A DNA stretch of 64,000 bases, from positions 1 to 64,000 of the forward strand of contig QLIY01000573.1 of NCBI GenBank assembly GCA_003260075.1, given 5' to 3'. This document shows positions 51,034 through 63,644 of the stretch, piece by piece; position 1 is the stretch's first letter, and the number at the start of each line of letters is the position of its first letter. A model generated the notes under the pieces. That model saw only the letters and a program-made list of their open reading frames with translations. It was not told where the DNA came from and did not search any database. The DNA comes from Phallusia mammillata. Lineage: Eukaryota > Chordata > Ascidiacea > Phlebobranchia > Ascidiidae. The position numbers and the translations under genes are program-made.

Positions 51034-54000
51034 TTTTTTAGGAATAACGCCGTTAATACTAAATTAAAATTAGATATTCGTTCCCGACTCCGCAGAACTT
51101 TTTCTTGTGTACAAAATCACTTGAGTAAATCCGCAATTGGCACCAATAAAGTTTTGGAGTCGGTTATTTGCTCACATCACATCGGGCAAACAAAATTGAA
51201 ATAGCTGCGGACTGACGCAACCGATTAATGTTTGGCGGCGTCTTGCTGGAGCAAAACCATGGTTTTCGGCGAAATTAAAAGAACCCACAAAGAAATAAAG
51301 CTGCCAAGCAACCACAACTGACATGAAGTGTGTCTTTGCTGCGGTTTTGTACCAGCAATTAACTGTGTGTCAGCAATTGACTTGTTTGTTCGTGACTTAT
51401 ACGACCGAGCAAGATTAGCTAATCAAATATTTATAGATAATGTTGGGCTGCGAGTTTTCTCCCTGTTGACAAGATGCGGTTGAAAGCATGATTCAATCCT
51501 TAAAACCTGGGATTTAAAATACAAGTGAAAATGACACTTGTATTTGAAATTCGCGATCATTTTTACGGAAAACATGAGCTTTTATTTTTTATCTTACAAC
51601 CTAATTTTCTGAATATTGAAACTTTTGATGTTAACAATTTCGACAATACAAGTTGATTTAAAGCAAAACTTCACATTCTGTGTTGCACATCAGTATAAAA
51701 AAATCCTATCAACAGAAATAATACCAAAAACTCATCACACAATTAACATCTAAATAGCGAACATTTTTCACCCAAAATACTTACATTAACGACACAAAAT
51801 ATACGTGTGTAAACTAAACTAGCCTGTTCTTGCTTGCGGTTATCGCACAAAACAAGAGCAGTAAGCCAAGATAAACTCTAAAGCAGTGATTAAGAAGACG
51901 AAAAGCGATTCACGGCACAATCGTTCGGTGGAATTTGGTCATCACTTGGTCGGCGATCTTAGCAAGGACAGGAATGCCAAGCAGTCCGGATCTAACCGGA
52001 TATGCGCTTAGGAATTTTGCCACGATGATTGCGTTCTATAAAGACCAAAGAGCGCTCTCCAGGGAAGTTGCTTTAATGAGGAATGGCTAGAGTTACGCAA
52101 TTTGCGAAAATATGTCGCAATGCCTGTGTCACAAAAACGTCGTCTATCACGGTGCAAGTCAATGGGGACTACCAAGTCGCGTTCGAACGATGATAAATAA
52201 ACGAAATACGAAAAGTGATCCTGGTTGAATACGAGGAAATTTAAACTGGAGGGTAAGTCTTAATGCAACTTTGCTATACTGTTTAAGTAATAAAATTTGT
52301 TTCGTACCAAAAATACAAATTTAATCAGTATTAGTTTCTCCAATAAATGGAGGACAGTTTTTTCCGTTTTATTTTTTTGAACATATTGTTGTGATAAATA
52401 GCCTACTAGACAATTATTTACAAGGAAATTAATAAAATCGGAAAACTGAGTTTTTGGTAAAAGCGCTAATACAGCAGAGATTCTCAATTTTTGAACGGCA
52501 TTTTTAATTTGCCTTTTTAGTGTTTTTGAAATTCTTATTTTTTGCGTATGGAAGTGTACAACTCTTGTGGCCCCTCCTTTTAAATCACAACAGCAGTTTA
52601 GTGAACTCATATATTTTACTTTTCTGTCGGCAGAAAAAGAGTGATACATTCATGTTTGAAACCCAGGATAACGTGACGAATATATGTAAGTTTAACGATT
52701 ATGTATGATAAAAATGTACATAGGCTTGCAGTTCGATTCGTTTGTGTGTTGCGGTATCCATGGAGTTTATTAATTCCTGCAACAAAATGTCTTTATCAAA
52801 CGACAACCACACGAAAAGTGTCAATCATCTAAACACTAGATCCGTTTATCTCCGAGCAGGACAAAAATACACGACTTTTATGAAAATGGCTTAGGCGTTC
52901 ACCCAGGCATATCTATGCGTAACAATAGATAATATGAGGTCACATTAAGTGACACAAAATGGACAACGGTAGTAGATAGGTAAAATGCCAATTACCGGCT
53001 TCATCCGAGCTTTTGATCGAGTGTGGTCAATAATTAACAAGTATAAACTCGTCACTGGCTTTTCTGAAAATTTGAATTCTATTTTGAGTACAAAAGAAGA
53101 ATGTTCTTTTGGTGGATTATTGAGACATTCCTACAAAACAACATGGCACATACGATAAATATATCTTTTCAGAGATAATTTCGGCACGAATAGAATACTT
53201 TTAACCACTTTTAAAATTAAATAAAAACGGTCGTGTTAGCTGAAAAGTGAACAACTGGTTTATAGCGCCACCTGTTGATTGATTTCACCTCAAGTCTAGT
53301 GCATTTAAAAACAAACGCTTTAAAGTAAGAAACGTTACCCGTCTATCTGCATATTGACAATTTAACTTGAGTGTTCGTATTTCAATTTCAGTCTGGGAAC
53401 TTTAATTTGCTTAAGCCACCGAACCAAGCAATATACAGGACGTTTCTACTCACGTAAACACGCAATTTCAAACTTGTTTGTGTATCTATCTGAAACTGAA
53501 AAAAAGTCAGCTCAGCGTAAAATAGTTTTGTCTTGTTGCCGTTTTTAATAGGTTTCCCCTTTCTATTCCAAACTCTAACCAATCCTTCTCTGAAAAGAAT
53601 TTCAATACTAAATCAAACGTATGTAACTACCTTGTTAATACACATGACTACCAAAGACAAAGGCAGACCATTTAAAGACCTGCAAGCAAAGAATAACACT
53701 CAAAACAAGTAAACCACTGAATGTCAATCTCTGCCGTATGTGCTTACATAAACAGAACAATAAATCAATAATAACAAACAAGGGCATCTCTTATTGCTCC
53801 GTTACTGGTAATCTTATTAAACACAACACCCGTCTTAGTGCGTACATAAGCTCGAGTCGCTAATTGCTAACGGTCTGTTCTCGCCATTCAGGCGTTTTAT
53901 TGCGTAACAATTCATCATTGTAGTTCAAAGGATGGTGTTTCTTTGATGGTTACAAGAACCCAGAATTACTAAGGACAGACCAAGTATGACCCTGTTGTGA

Positions 54001-55124
54001 AAATATGCGCCTGCCCAAGGCGGGCCACAACAGACGAGAAGTATGTAAATGATGTCCCATTGATGTGGGCATGATGAAAGAAAGGCGACAAGGTCTGTAG
54101 AGCAAAAACATTTGTATTCTCCCGTTGGTGTTAGAGAAAAAGCTCGGGTGACATCAAATGATAAATCTGTGATTCACGGGCACTTCTAAACGCGCGAATT
54201 ATGGGAAAGGCTGACCTTTTTATTTTGACATTGATTCAAGATTCCAATTCAAGTGGGTAATTTATTGTTGTGGTTTACGTGTATGTTTTAAAGGTGCTTC
54301 AAATATTTTTGGGTAACGTTGAAACTTGAAATAGTGTTTCACTGAATTAAATACAACGCAAGAAATTGCAACCTGTCTGTATAGACTACGTAATCAAAAG
54401 AGTTTATTGAATCATTTTTATTTTTTGGGATACACAACATTTGCACGGCCCTTAGTTTAAGGCAAACAGAGTTCGAAAACAATTGACTTGTTACCACTTG
54501 TATTCATCACTAAAGCCTAAATCATGAAATTAAAAAAGAAAGATATGAGCTTATGTTTTGTTAATTTAACACATTTCAAAGAAATCGTTTAGCTCATCCT
54601 CTCATGCAGCATTTTTTGCCTTAATATAAGTATTTGCTTAGGTTTGGAAATGATTCCATCTTACAAAGTGCTCATAAATTATACTTTTAAACACAGTTTG
54701 TGCTTTTAAACATTTTAGCATGGCGGTCGTTTCACAGTTCACAAAAAAAGTTCAACGCAGTACACCGAACACAAAAATTAAAATAAAAAAATAAATATAC
54801 AAAATGTTCGCCACCAATTGTCCAATGTGAAACTAATGAAGTTGCTTCAGTGTTCAACTATTCATAAGCACAAAACTATACCAGTAGTCAGCACATTTCG
54901 ATACTTTCGTTTAACTGGTTGAAATGATTTAACTTTATTATTCCCTGTTTATTTTGTTGTAAATGGCTTTTGGTTAAAAATACTCTTGTTCGAATTTTAT
55001 CAACTCGATAAGTCACAGAAAAAAGGAATCGGACTTAGCAAAAGCTCTGGCCTAACGTTAGGTCAAATGGTGTTGTCTTTGAAGTTGTTGGCTAAGAAAA
55101 ATGCTTGAATAAAAGCAAATCCTC

Positions 55125-56752
55125 TTACGCGATATAATCTCTGTTTTGAGAGTGTTTTGCAATATATGTTATCAACACTACTAAAATGATTAAAACCATA
55201 AGCGCCCCAAGTGCGATTGCGGCAATTATGCCAATGCACACACTGCGCGTATTGTCGCAAAATCCAAAATGAATTACAACTCCATCGTTTCCGCTAGGTG
55301 TCGTCGTGGAGTCTTTCAAAGTGGTATGTGGCGCACTTGATGACGAATTTGTGATGGAAGGCGGTGTAGTCACCGACACAGTTATAGCGGGCCCAGTAAC
55401 AGTTGTAGAGACAGCTTCAATTTCTGCACGTGTTGTAGACGCAATTCTGATTTGGACGCACGAATTTTTTATGTTTGGATCGTTCCACTCGAAACCCGGC
55501 AAGCAATTGCATTCTTGACCTGTACATGTTGTATCAGGTGGGCATTCCACTGTACAGGTGGTGGCTAGAAATAACAAAGAAATAATAGATTGGAATATAC
55601 ACAAGTTTTGCGTCCAAGACATTTTCATGCTTTTCATTTTTTGTCTTTTGACCTAGTGGTCGGCAACCGCTGGTCCGCGGCCCGGTACCGGTCCGCGACG
55701 AGTTCGTTACCGGGCCGTATAATTTTTCAGGCGAAATGCTAAAACATTTTGCCCATGTATACCGTGGNAAGTGGTAAACCGGCATGGGTTGGGTAGTAGA
55801 AAGCCTGGAAACAAAGGAAAACGTCACAAAACCTTGCGAAAACGGTACGTTGTAGACCAGTGGTCGGCAACCGCCGGTCCGCGGCCCGGTACCGGTCCGC
55901 GACGAGTTCGTTACCGGGCCGTATAATTTTTCAGGCGAAATGCTAAAACATTTTGCCCATGTATACCGTGGACAGTGTTTTTTTAAGGTGTTTGAAACGC
56001 CCCCCCCCCTAAAACTACTTAGCGGTCACCCAAACCAAACCTTAAAAAAACCTGACCGTGGATGATAAACTAATTTATGCGTTTTCATTATTTGTCGTAT
56101 AAATATTTGTCGTATTTTGAAGGCCGTTCCGCAATAAAATTTCTGTTTCAAAAACGGTCCGCAGTCGAAAAAAGGTTGCCGACCCCTGTTTTAACCTACA
56201 ATGCGTGTTTTGGATACAATGGCTTAATTATAATATAAAACCGAAGATTGCTTGCAATTTAACAATCAAGTATTATTTATTGAATATGTCAAATCACTAA
56301 ATATTGCAATACACTAAAGTGCATTATTTCTTATAAGTATACTACTAATGCCCAAAACACTAATTTTTTTTATCCATGGAGTAGTAACCTCGTACACTCT
56401 TAGTCTAAAATCCAGCCCAATACGCTGCGCTATATCTTCCAATATTTCCCAGTGATCGAATAATAATAAGCACACTAATGATGAGTCTGTTTTACCTCCC
56501 AAATAACTCTCCAATTGTTAAATGCAATTTAAGCTTGTCGCATTTTACAGCCGAAATGTTGCAATATAATTTGCATCCATAAACAAGGTCAAATATGGCA
56601 CCGCCGTTTTTAAATGGCGTTTATATGCTAATATTTAACCATAACACCAATGCGAAGCAAGTCAAAGATTTTGCGATTATTTTCTTACCATCCACTTGTC
56701 CATCAACTGCTCCAATCACTAGTAAAATAATTGCAAACAAAGCAATCTTCAT
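55125..56752 (-). CDS. Small EGF-like, Thr/Ser-stalk type I membrane protein
   Basis: Exon 1 (56752-56689) encodes a clean signal peptide, MKIALFAIILLVIGAVDGQ. It ends GGATG|gtaaga in phase 1. Exon 2 (55564-55125) follows the acceptor ttatttctag in the matching phase and runs to a TAA stop, giving 167 residues. Cysteines 25, 29, 35, 40, 42 and 57 have the C-x3-C-x5-C-x4-C-x-C-x14-C spacing of an EGF-like module. About 65 Thr/Ser/Pro-rich residues (mucin-like stalk) follow, then a Cys pair, a transmembrane helix (about 130-156, IGIIAAIALGALMVLIILVV) and an 11-residue cytoplasmic tail. Alternatively exon 2 may be read from an upstream ATG at 55637 with its own hydrophobic leader, but that leader coincides with the pyrimidine tract of the acceptor. 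No specific family is recognised. Confidence 0.7.
55654..56188. mobile_element. hAT-type MITE in the intron of the EGF-like gene
   Basis: Ends (T)AGTGGTCGGCAACC and GGTTGCCGACCCCTG are inverted repeats. Flanks TTTTGACC (55646-55653) and TTTTAACC (56189-56196) form a 7/8 target-site duplication. The left end is present a second time (from about 55858), with a single N at 55768 between the copies and C10 at 56000-56009. The element was therefore probably assembled with an unmerged overlap. Confidence 0.8.
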
Positions 56753-58264
56753 CGTAAAACCAGAAATAATACAACAATCGGCTCAACTGTTTTATTTTAG
56801 CTCTGTAATGTAACAACCGTGATTAGTAATTCGGCTATATAGACTGCATGAGTGGCGAAAGACATGTTCTCTGTATATGCCCAAGAGAGTTAAGCATACG
56901 ACAGCTTAAGGACACGCCATTGACATGAAGCTCATATCACACAAATTTAAATTTCACTTATTGATCGATTTATAGTTCTGTTAGATAGCATATACAAAAC
57001 AACATCATTACTAAAAACTCACTCACACACCAGTCCAAAGTCGTAAACATGAAGTAACAGATAAAAAAACATAAAAAAATGTTAAAACACAAAAAATCTT
57101 TGAAAAATCTTTCACACAAACAAATGTATTAACTTATTTTAACAAATCGGTCTATCTGCGCATCATCCGCTTGTAATTTGTTCACATTTTAGAACGAAAG
57201 GTTCTTCTAGTAGACAAATACTTGCAACCAACACGACATGGGCCTGCTTAAATTCCCTGCACAGGCAAATGTCGCTGTACTGCTAATTCTTAAAGCGATT
57301 TCCATGCAATATTGAGACTAGACAAACCTGCATTGCAACATGATGATGTCGCAACTAAACAAGTCTGCGAATAACTTAATGTGATTTTATCCTGTCATGC
57401 ATCAACACTATACGTGATTAAGGCTGTCTGTAGCTGTGACTTGAAAACATAAGCTCGTTCAGCCGTTTCGCAATCGAATTATCATGTGGAAAATTTTACC
57501 AACTTAATGACAAGACACACAAACTTTATTGAGGCGCTTCGGGCGATGTGGCAATTTTATCAACTGATGCAACATTGTCATAATAATCAAAACACGATTT
57601 TATCTCGCAAATTTTTATACTCACAGTTTGTACCAAACACAAACTATAGGTCCAACATAACAGTCTAAGTCGCTACTAACAGGTTGCATAAAGATAATTT
57701 TAGGTTACCGTTTCTAGAAAACTGTTTGCTTCCAAGAAAAAAGGCGTAACATTTAAAGGGCTGCTCCTTACTAATGATCTGAATACATTTGGGCCTGCTT
57801 TATTTGCTGTGAAACATATTTTCCTAAAAGATCTGTTTACGACAGTGCAGAACGAAAGGCGTATCAACTGCATTTCTCACAAACGTTGCACGTTTTATTG
57901 CCTGGCACTATTAACCTGACTGCCCCTATATCAAACCAAGGAGGAAATATTTCGTCAACTGTACAGTTTGATCAAACGATTTTGTTTGTTGGTCGAGAGC
58001 AATAGCCAAATTAGCATTTTAAAAGTAAAATTGTTAGGTCAATTTAAAATACCAGTTGGTTTAAATTTATACATACTGCAAGTGCTCGAAGTTACGTGCA
58101 TGAACAAAGTAGCAGGCAACACCGAAATTATTCTTTGTGGATTAGGCGCATCCCCCAAAAAAACATAAGCATTTCAAATCCACTTTTTATACAGTAGGCT
58201 ACACCTTCGATTTGTTGATTAAAGCAAAGAATATGCTAAACCTGTCAGGCACTATTCCTCACAA
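56753..58264. other. No gene recognised (1.5 kb)
   Basis: AT-rich intergenic sequence between two minus-strand genes. It should contain the promoter of the EGF-like gene. No supportable exon is seen. Confidence 0.5.
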
Positions 58265-58951
58265 TCAATTCAAGGTATTTGAAGCAACCCCGATGCTTAA
58301 ACTTGCTGTGCTGACTATGCTACTCTGAATCGGCCATCCAGCAGCAGCCGCATCTTCTTCAATCTTTAAATCCAACTAAAATAGTTCAGTGTAAGTATGG
58401 ACAAATTAAATTATAATTACACGCGAATCGGTCATATCACGATGCCAAATTACTGCGTATGAAGGCATAGCGAGCAGACAAAAAGAAAAACAGCTGATGT
58501 CCAAATGTCAAAATAGAATATTTCAAAATTCCTGTGAGTGATTGGCTGTGGTAAAAACGGTTTTTGCCAAGTTGCAAACAAGAACGTCACGTTTGTTGAT
58601 TGGTTGATAAACAACGGCTCTCAAGTATTTTTGTTGAGTTTGTTTGGATTTGGACCGAAATTTTGTTTAAATTTAAACCCAATACGTTAAAGCAAAGTAG
58701 GCGTGCTAAGGAGCCATTATTTCTTCACAAGCTGCTAAACACCTCGTTACTTTAATGTTAATAGCCTACCAATGACATAAAAGGCATCGGGCGATTGTAT
58801 AGGCCACAAGTGCGAACTTTGAAATGTCTTTCTTCTGGGCACGACCAAACAATAATCAATTTTGCATGATCTAGTTCTCACGAGATAATTCTTGCACAAT
58901 CGTTTCAAAATTATCAGGCGCAGTTTGAAAATCAAAATAACCTCCAGTCAT
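58265..58951 (-). CDS. Candidate small three-exon gene, unrecognised
   Basis: Exons 58951-58882, 58834-58770 and 58375-58265 join in phase to an 81-residue protein. It starts MTGGYFDFQTAPDNFETI, has a basic centre (QERHFKVRTCGLYNRPMPF) and ends with an acidic/Ala stretch then a Ser/Ile-rich tail. Donors are TCTC|gtgaga and CATTG|gtaggc. Acceptors are gtgcccag and ctgaactattttag, the last with a good context. No signal peptide or membrane segment is seen. Introns are 47 and 394 bp. The gene lies about 720 bp downstream of the VPS51 stop on the same strand, so shared transcription is possible. I do not recognise the family. The call rests on three successive compatible open exons, not on homology. 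Confidence 0.45.
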
Positions 58952-59668
58952 CTCTGATCAATTGTCACCCTGTAATGAAAACATTAAGTGACTTCAATGA
59001 GGCGAATACAAAAAGTTTTCCAGGCCTTCGAAAATGTTTGCAAGCATGATTAAGTTCAACAATTGACTTACCCGCATTTGAACTTAAAACGATTTTTGAA
59101 TTATCCTTTTTACGTCAATGCAATCGGGAAGGGAAATACTTCCGTTTCTGTACGCAACAAGGGTCACTGCATCAAAACACAAAAGCCAGTGTTTTCAGTT
59201 CAAGGTCATGGAGAAGTGATTTATTTGCATACAATTTTAATTGAGAATGGAAAATATTTTCAAAGTAACAGAATCCGTCAATGACTATACATGAAATATA
59301 TGTATATTTCGCCTAACTAGCATCTTCAGTTCGTATAAAACTACAGGAAAAACATAATAAAAGACGAAGAACAGTGATCGTCAATGACCATCAGTTGGAG
59401 GGTCTGATACTGTTCAGTACAACCATATACATTTTTATGTTCATCTCGACGCAATTTATTGCACGGCGACAAAACGGTGTCCCAATATAGACATTTTAAT
59501 CACAATTTTTGCAGCAACGCACGATCAATAGTGAAGTCACCATCTTTACACAAAACAAGCGATGAACTCCATAGCACCATATGTCGAAATGGAACATCTC
59601 TACCGTATATATTAGTGTATTGCCAAAATCCCTTGTTAGACAGTCTACCGCTCTTCCTGTACATGACG

Positions 59669-62600
59669 TCATCCTCGTTCGCATATGACGTCAATCACGC
59701 TCGGTTCCATGACGGTAGGTTCAACGCATCGATGCACGCAACTTGCAATGACCTCATCAAGCAAACCGTGAACAATATTTTCGTCGGAAACAAAACGCCA
59801 AAGATAGAGTTGGAGATAATGGCAGTCAACCTAAATGCACGAAAGGATAAAAAAGTGTCCTGGGAATGCAGTGCTGCTATTCAACAATTATGGCAATGAT
59901 TGCGCGGCCAGCAACAAAATAAGACACAACAATGGCAAACTAATGATGGATATATAACACACAGAAACTGGCTGGCATTGGGTGAAAACGACACATGATA
60001 TGCACGAACACTGTTATTTAATCACTTTTGTTTTTACTTTAGGCCCCGAGTTACGCATATCATTGATGGGCTATATAATGCCAAAAATGCAAATCGGGTG
60101 GGTAGACCCAAGTTACCTAAAAAAGAATGACGTCAAACAATACATTAGGTAAAAACACGATTTTCATCCTTAAATTTATTGACTACTCAAACCATTGCCT
60201 TACAAATTTACCTGTAGTTGCTGCAACCCAAATTTGCTGAAGGTTTTTAGTCGAACGCATTCCAACAAAGTCTTGAGGGCAATTTTTACAACCCCAGTCA
60301 AAATTGATGTTCGGGAAAATTCCACTGGCCCAAAAACGTCAACACGTTCCGAAAACAATTTCTGAATATTGCTTAGTAAACTGTTGTCCATCGTGGAACT
60401 GTAAAACATAAAAAAATATTTCAATGTTTTATAGCCAATGATTGTGGTTAGATTCGAGAGTAAACAAAATACGCAAGAAATTAGCTGCCAACATAAAATT
60501 TTAAAAAATGCAGCAGCGTGTTTACACCTAATCGACGAAATTAAAGCAATAGGGTTTTTTTGTGGTTAGAAAAGAAATGCTACAAAACTGGTATCATGGA
60601 GTGCTTTGAAACAAAGATGAAGTATATCTTCGGAGTAAAAATTCAATACAAAGCAAATTTTGCTGAATAAAAATTTGAATTTTATGAACAACACGAAAAA
60701 CTTCAGAGCAGCATGGCGTAGGCGACCCCCCCCCCAATTTTGCTGAATAAAAATTTGAATTTTATGAACAACACGAAAAACTTTAGAGCAGCATGGCGCA
60801 ATGAAAACTAAAAATACTCTCTTACCTTGGCGCATACGCCCCCCAGTGGCTGCGCTCCCGTTGTCTGGAAACGGACACAGGATGAGTTCTTTTACTGCTG
60901 TCACTACTTCTTGCTGTTCGAACCCCTTCTTCATACAAATATCCAACCTAAATCAACAACAAAAGGTAAATGCGTAAGAGTTTTTGCCTCAGACCCCTAA
61001 TTCAGTCAATCAACAAAGCAATACCGGAGGTAGCATCGATTTGATAACATGAGATTAGAGGAAATTATTTTATGGTAATTTTCGGGTCACAGAGCTAATT
61101 AAAACATGGCTGGTAAAAAAAATGATTCCAACCTGTTGATCGGATTGGGTCACCTCCTCGACTACTCTACGCATGACTGCGCGCACTTGTCGCGGTTCAA
61201 CGCACTTTAGCCAGTCACGTGCCTCAATACTAGTGCGTATCATGCGGGATAATGACAACCCGCTGTATTGCACGTAAGCTTCCAGTAGTTTGTGGGCAGT
61301 TTCCCCCATTTCAGTCGTCAGATCTCCCACCTGTACATAGATAGACAATATTTGTAATTGGTTTGCATAAATAGCTGCGGTAAGAACATTATACGAAATG
61401 ATACGAAAACACGTGGAGGGCATCAAAAAAGTCCAAAATCAGAAAAGCGTATCCAATCTTGCAACGTGCTAAAGCATAGCACAAACGCCAACACAATCCA
61501 ACCAAGAACATTTTTGACAATCAGAATCATTCCTGCTATCTGTCCGTCAATTTAGGCAATTTACGTCATTTTGGATTTCAAATCCAATGACTGCGTCGTT
61601 ATGCAATGGTTGTTAGAAATCGTTAGGCCCGCAAGATAATTTGTAACGTTTGAAATTCGGTGATCACGTGATCTAACAAAAAAATGACATCATACCTGGG
61701 ACGTTTTGTCACGTGATGGAATCATGAACTGTTCGTCGGTTAGAGTGAGAACATAAGCCACAGTGGATTGCTCGAAATCCCTGCAAAGACGAGACAGCAA
61801 GAGTAGTAGTGCTGGAGGTGGGGTTGTCGTCTTGCTTAAGTTTGACGAATCACAGAAACTCAAAAGTGTTCTGCAAAATGAAATTATATAGGTTTGAAAG
61901 AAAATAATAAAGAAAAGACATAGTTTAGACATTTTCCATGCAAAAATTTCACTAGATATGTCAAAAAAGTAGAAGCACATTTTTTCTGTCAAAATGCAAC
62001 AAATGATTGGTCAACACTTTAGAAATGACTTACTCGCTGATATAGCGAATAAAGTGGACAATCACTACTTCTCTGACGTCATCGCAGCAAAATTCACGTC
62101 TAAAAACAAACAAAGTCGGTGAAAGTTATGTGAAATAAGAACTTCATATTTGCATCGTCACCAACCTGAAGTAAGTCATTGCTGAAAAGTTAATGTCACG
62201 AACAGTAAATAGTTGAACATCGGCCAATACCGACTTGATTTGATTCAAAATTGCCGAAGCTGTTGAATTAACCAAGTCTAGTAGGTTGGGGTGGGATTGG
62301 TTGCTTTTGCCTGTTAAAGAATACACGTTTTTTGCTATTGCAATTGAGAACGGGTTGTTACCTCAACGCCAGGATTATATTCATCAAAAATGACCTTAAA
62401 ATATCAAGAGCCTAAACTTTGCAAACAAATCTACAAAACGTAACAAATGCTTTAACATTTTAATCAACGTATTGTGATATTTAGGATATAAAGACACACG
62501 TATAGTTACGGACAGTACCTTCAGTAAAAAGACAAGCGTCATTGAACTAGCATAACCATACTATCCACGTAAGCATTGGCAATTGACTGCTTGTAAAGCA

Positions 62601-63644
62601 AAGAGCATTGCAACACGCAACAGCCATAAAAGGGCAACAGTGGGTAACAAACACCCAATGCGCAACAAAACGTGATCGATACCCACACGCTCTACACACA
62701 GGGAAACCAAGTCAGACTAGTCATGATAAGAAGCTCTAGAACTAAAAGGGCCGGACCTTTCGGGGCTGAGATGGCGTGTCGTGCATCCGTGAGACAATCA
62801 GTGAAAAACTCCTTCAAGGCGAGCTGGTAATGTTCGCACCTTGCTTTGGCCACCTTTACAATTATTTCTCCACCTAACTTCATTATATTCACGTTTGGTA
62901 AGAGGTTGGTGGTCGCTTGTAACCTGTAGAAACAAACGAAGTGAAACGAATGCGTTTTGAAAGATTGCATATCTTATTGTTTCCCACGCAAAAAGGTCTT
63001 GAGAATTAGGAGATAATGGTATCGGTAATGAATTACTCGCGGTAGATTGTAGTGGTGTGGTCGGTGCGGCATTTTCTCACGTGTGGAGTTATGTACGATT
63101 TCCATATTTGGTAAATTTTGCCTGGTGCACGTCTCATTACTTCTCGGCCAAGCCGCAAGTGATTCAGGTTGATTTTACCACACGTTGGGTTACCAGCAAT
63201 AAACGAGACTTCAGATGAGGTTTACCTCTGCACTATTCCACAACGCTGTTTGCATGGGCATTAGTTATAAATTAACTGTTAAAAGTTCGAAAATATAGAA
63301 GGCAAACCGCTTACAAAAGTTTTAAAGGTAAAAAATATACCTAAAGACGTTCACAAAGCGATCATTAACTTGATTTTAAGTCCTTATTCGAAAAAAATAT
63401 TTAGCTATACAAATATAAACTTGTTGTGCAAACACACATTCTACAATAAATGCACAGCAGAGTGAAAAGTGCCCAAAACCGACCTTCTGAAAAATCGATC
63501 CAGAGCACGAACGATTAAAGCGTTGTCGCGGGATCGCTTGTCAAGCATTAGTCGTTTCTCCACCAATGCAAAGTAAGTTTCAAGCAAGTCTTGGACGAAC
63601 GACAGAAGTTTGGTGTTAGCTACCTCACATACGTCGTTGGATTG
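59669..63644 (-). CDS. VPS51: VPS51, GARP/EARP vesicle-tethering subunit (C-terminal part)
   Basis: Nine exons (63644-63484, 62923-62757, 62310-62166, 62099-62034, 61870-61696, 61330-61133, 60947-60826, 60398-60212, 59830-59669) join in phase to the C-terminal 460 residues; human VPS51 has 782, so the N-terminal exons lie beyond the right edge. VPS51 holds together the GARP complex (VPS51-54) and EARP, which tether endosome-derived vesicles at the trans-Golgi and recycling endosomes. Diagnostic blocks are [103 protein letters not shown], and the tail [12 protein letters not shown]...[13 protein letters not shown], nearly identical to the human end. The donor at 62757 (AAAG|gtccgg) is weak and chosen on phase. 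A homopolymer-joined duplication lies in intron 60399-60825. Confidence 0.93.
60656..60801. repeat. Direct duplication of about 65 bp around a C10 run, VPS51 intron
   Basis: 60656-60721 recurs at 60736-60801 with two base differences, joined by C10 (60726-60735). It lies entirely inside the intron between exons 60947-60826 and 60398-60212. It also creates a misleading open frame over the real exon at 60826-60947. Confidence 0.85.

Larger units (their letters stand above)
46770..55124. other. No gene recognised; NKD upstream region (about 8.4 kb)
   Basis: The NKD 5' UTR/promoter should lie at its left end. 46770-50700 is GC/CpG-rich and 50700-55124 is AT-rich. The longest frames (49185-49634 +, 52260-52649 -) show no domain. 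The first lies in a duplicated GC-rich block and the second is Lys/Leu/Phe-rich AT-driven sequence. Confidence 0.45.

Noticed and set aside
52260-52649. 129-codon minus frame
   Set aside because: Its low-complexity K/L/F-rich composition follows AT-rich DNA; I see no domain, start context or partner exons.
60566-60946. 126-codon minus-strand frame beginning MDICMKKG
   Set aside because: It overlaps a real VPS51 exon (60947-60826) in the wrong frame; the correct frame gives [18 protein letters not shown] with matching splice phases.
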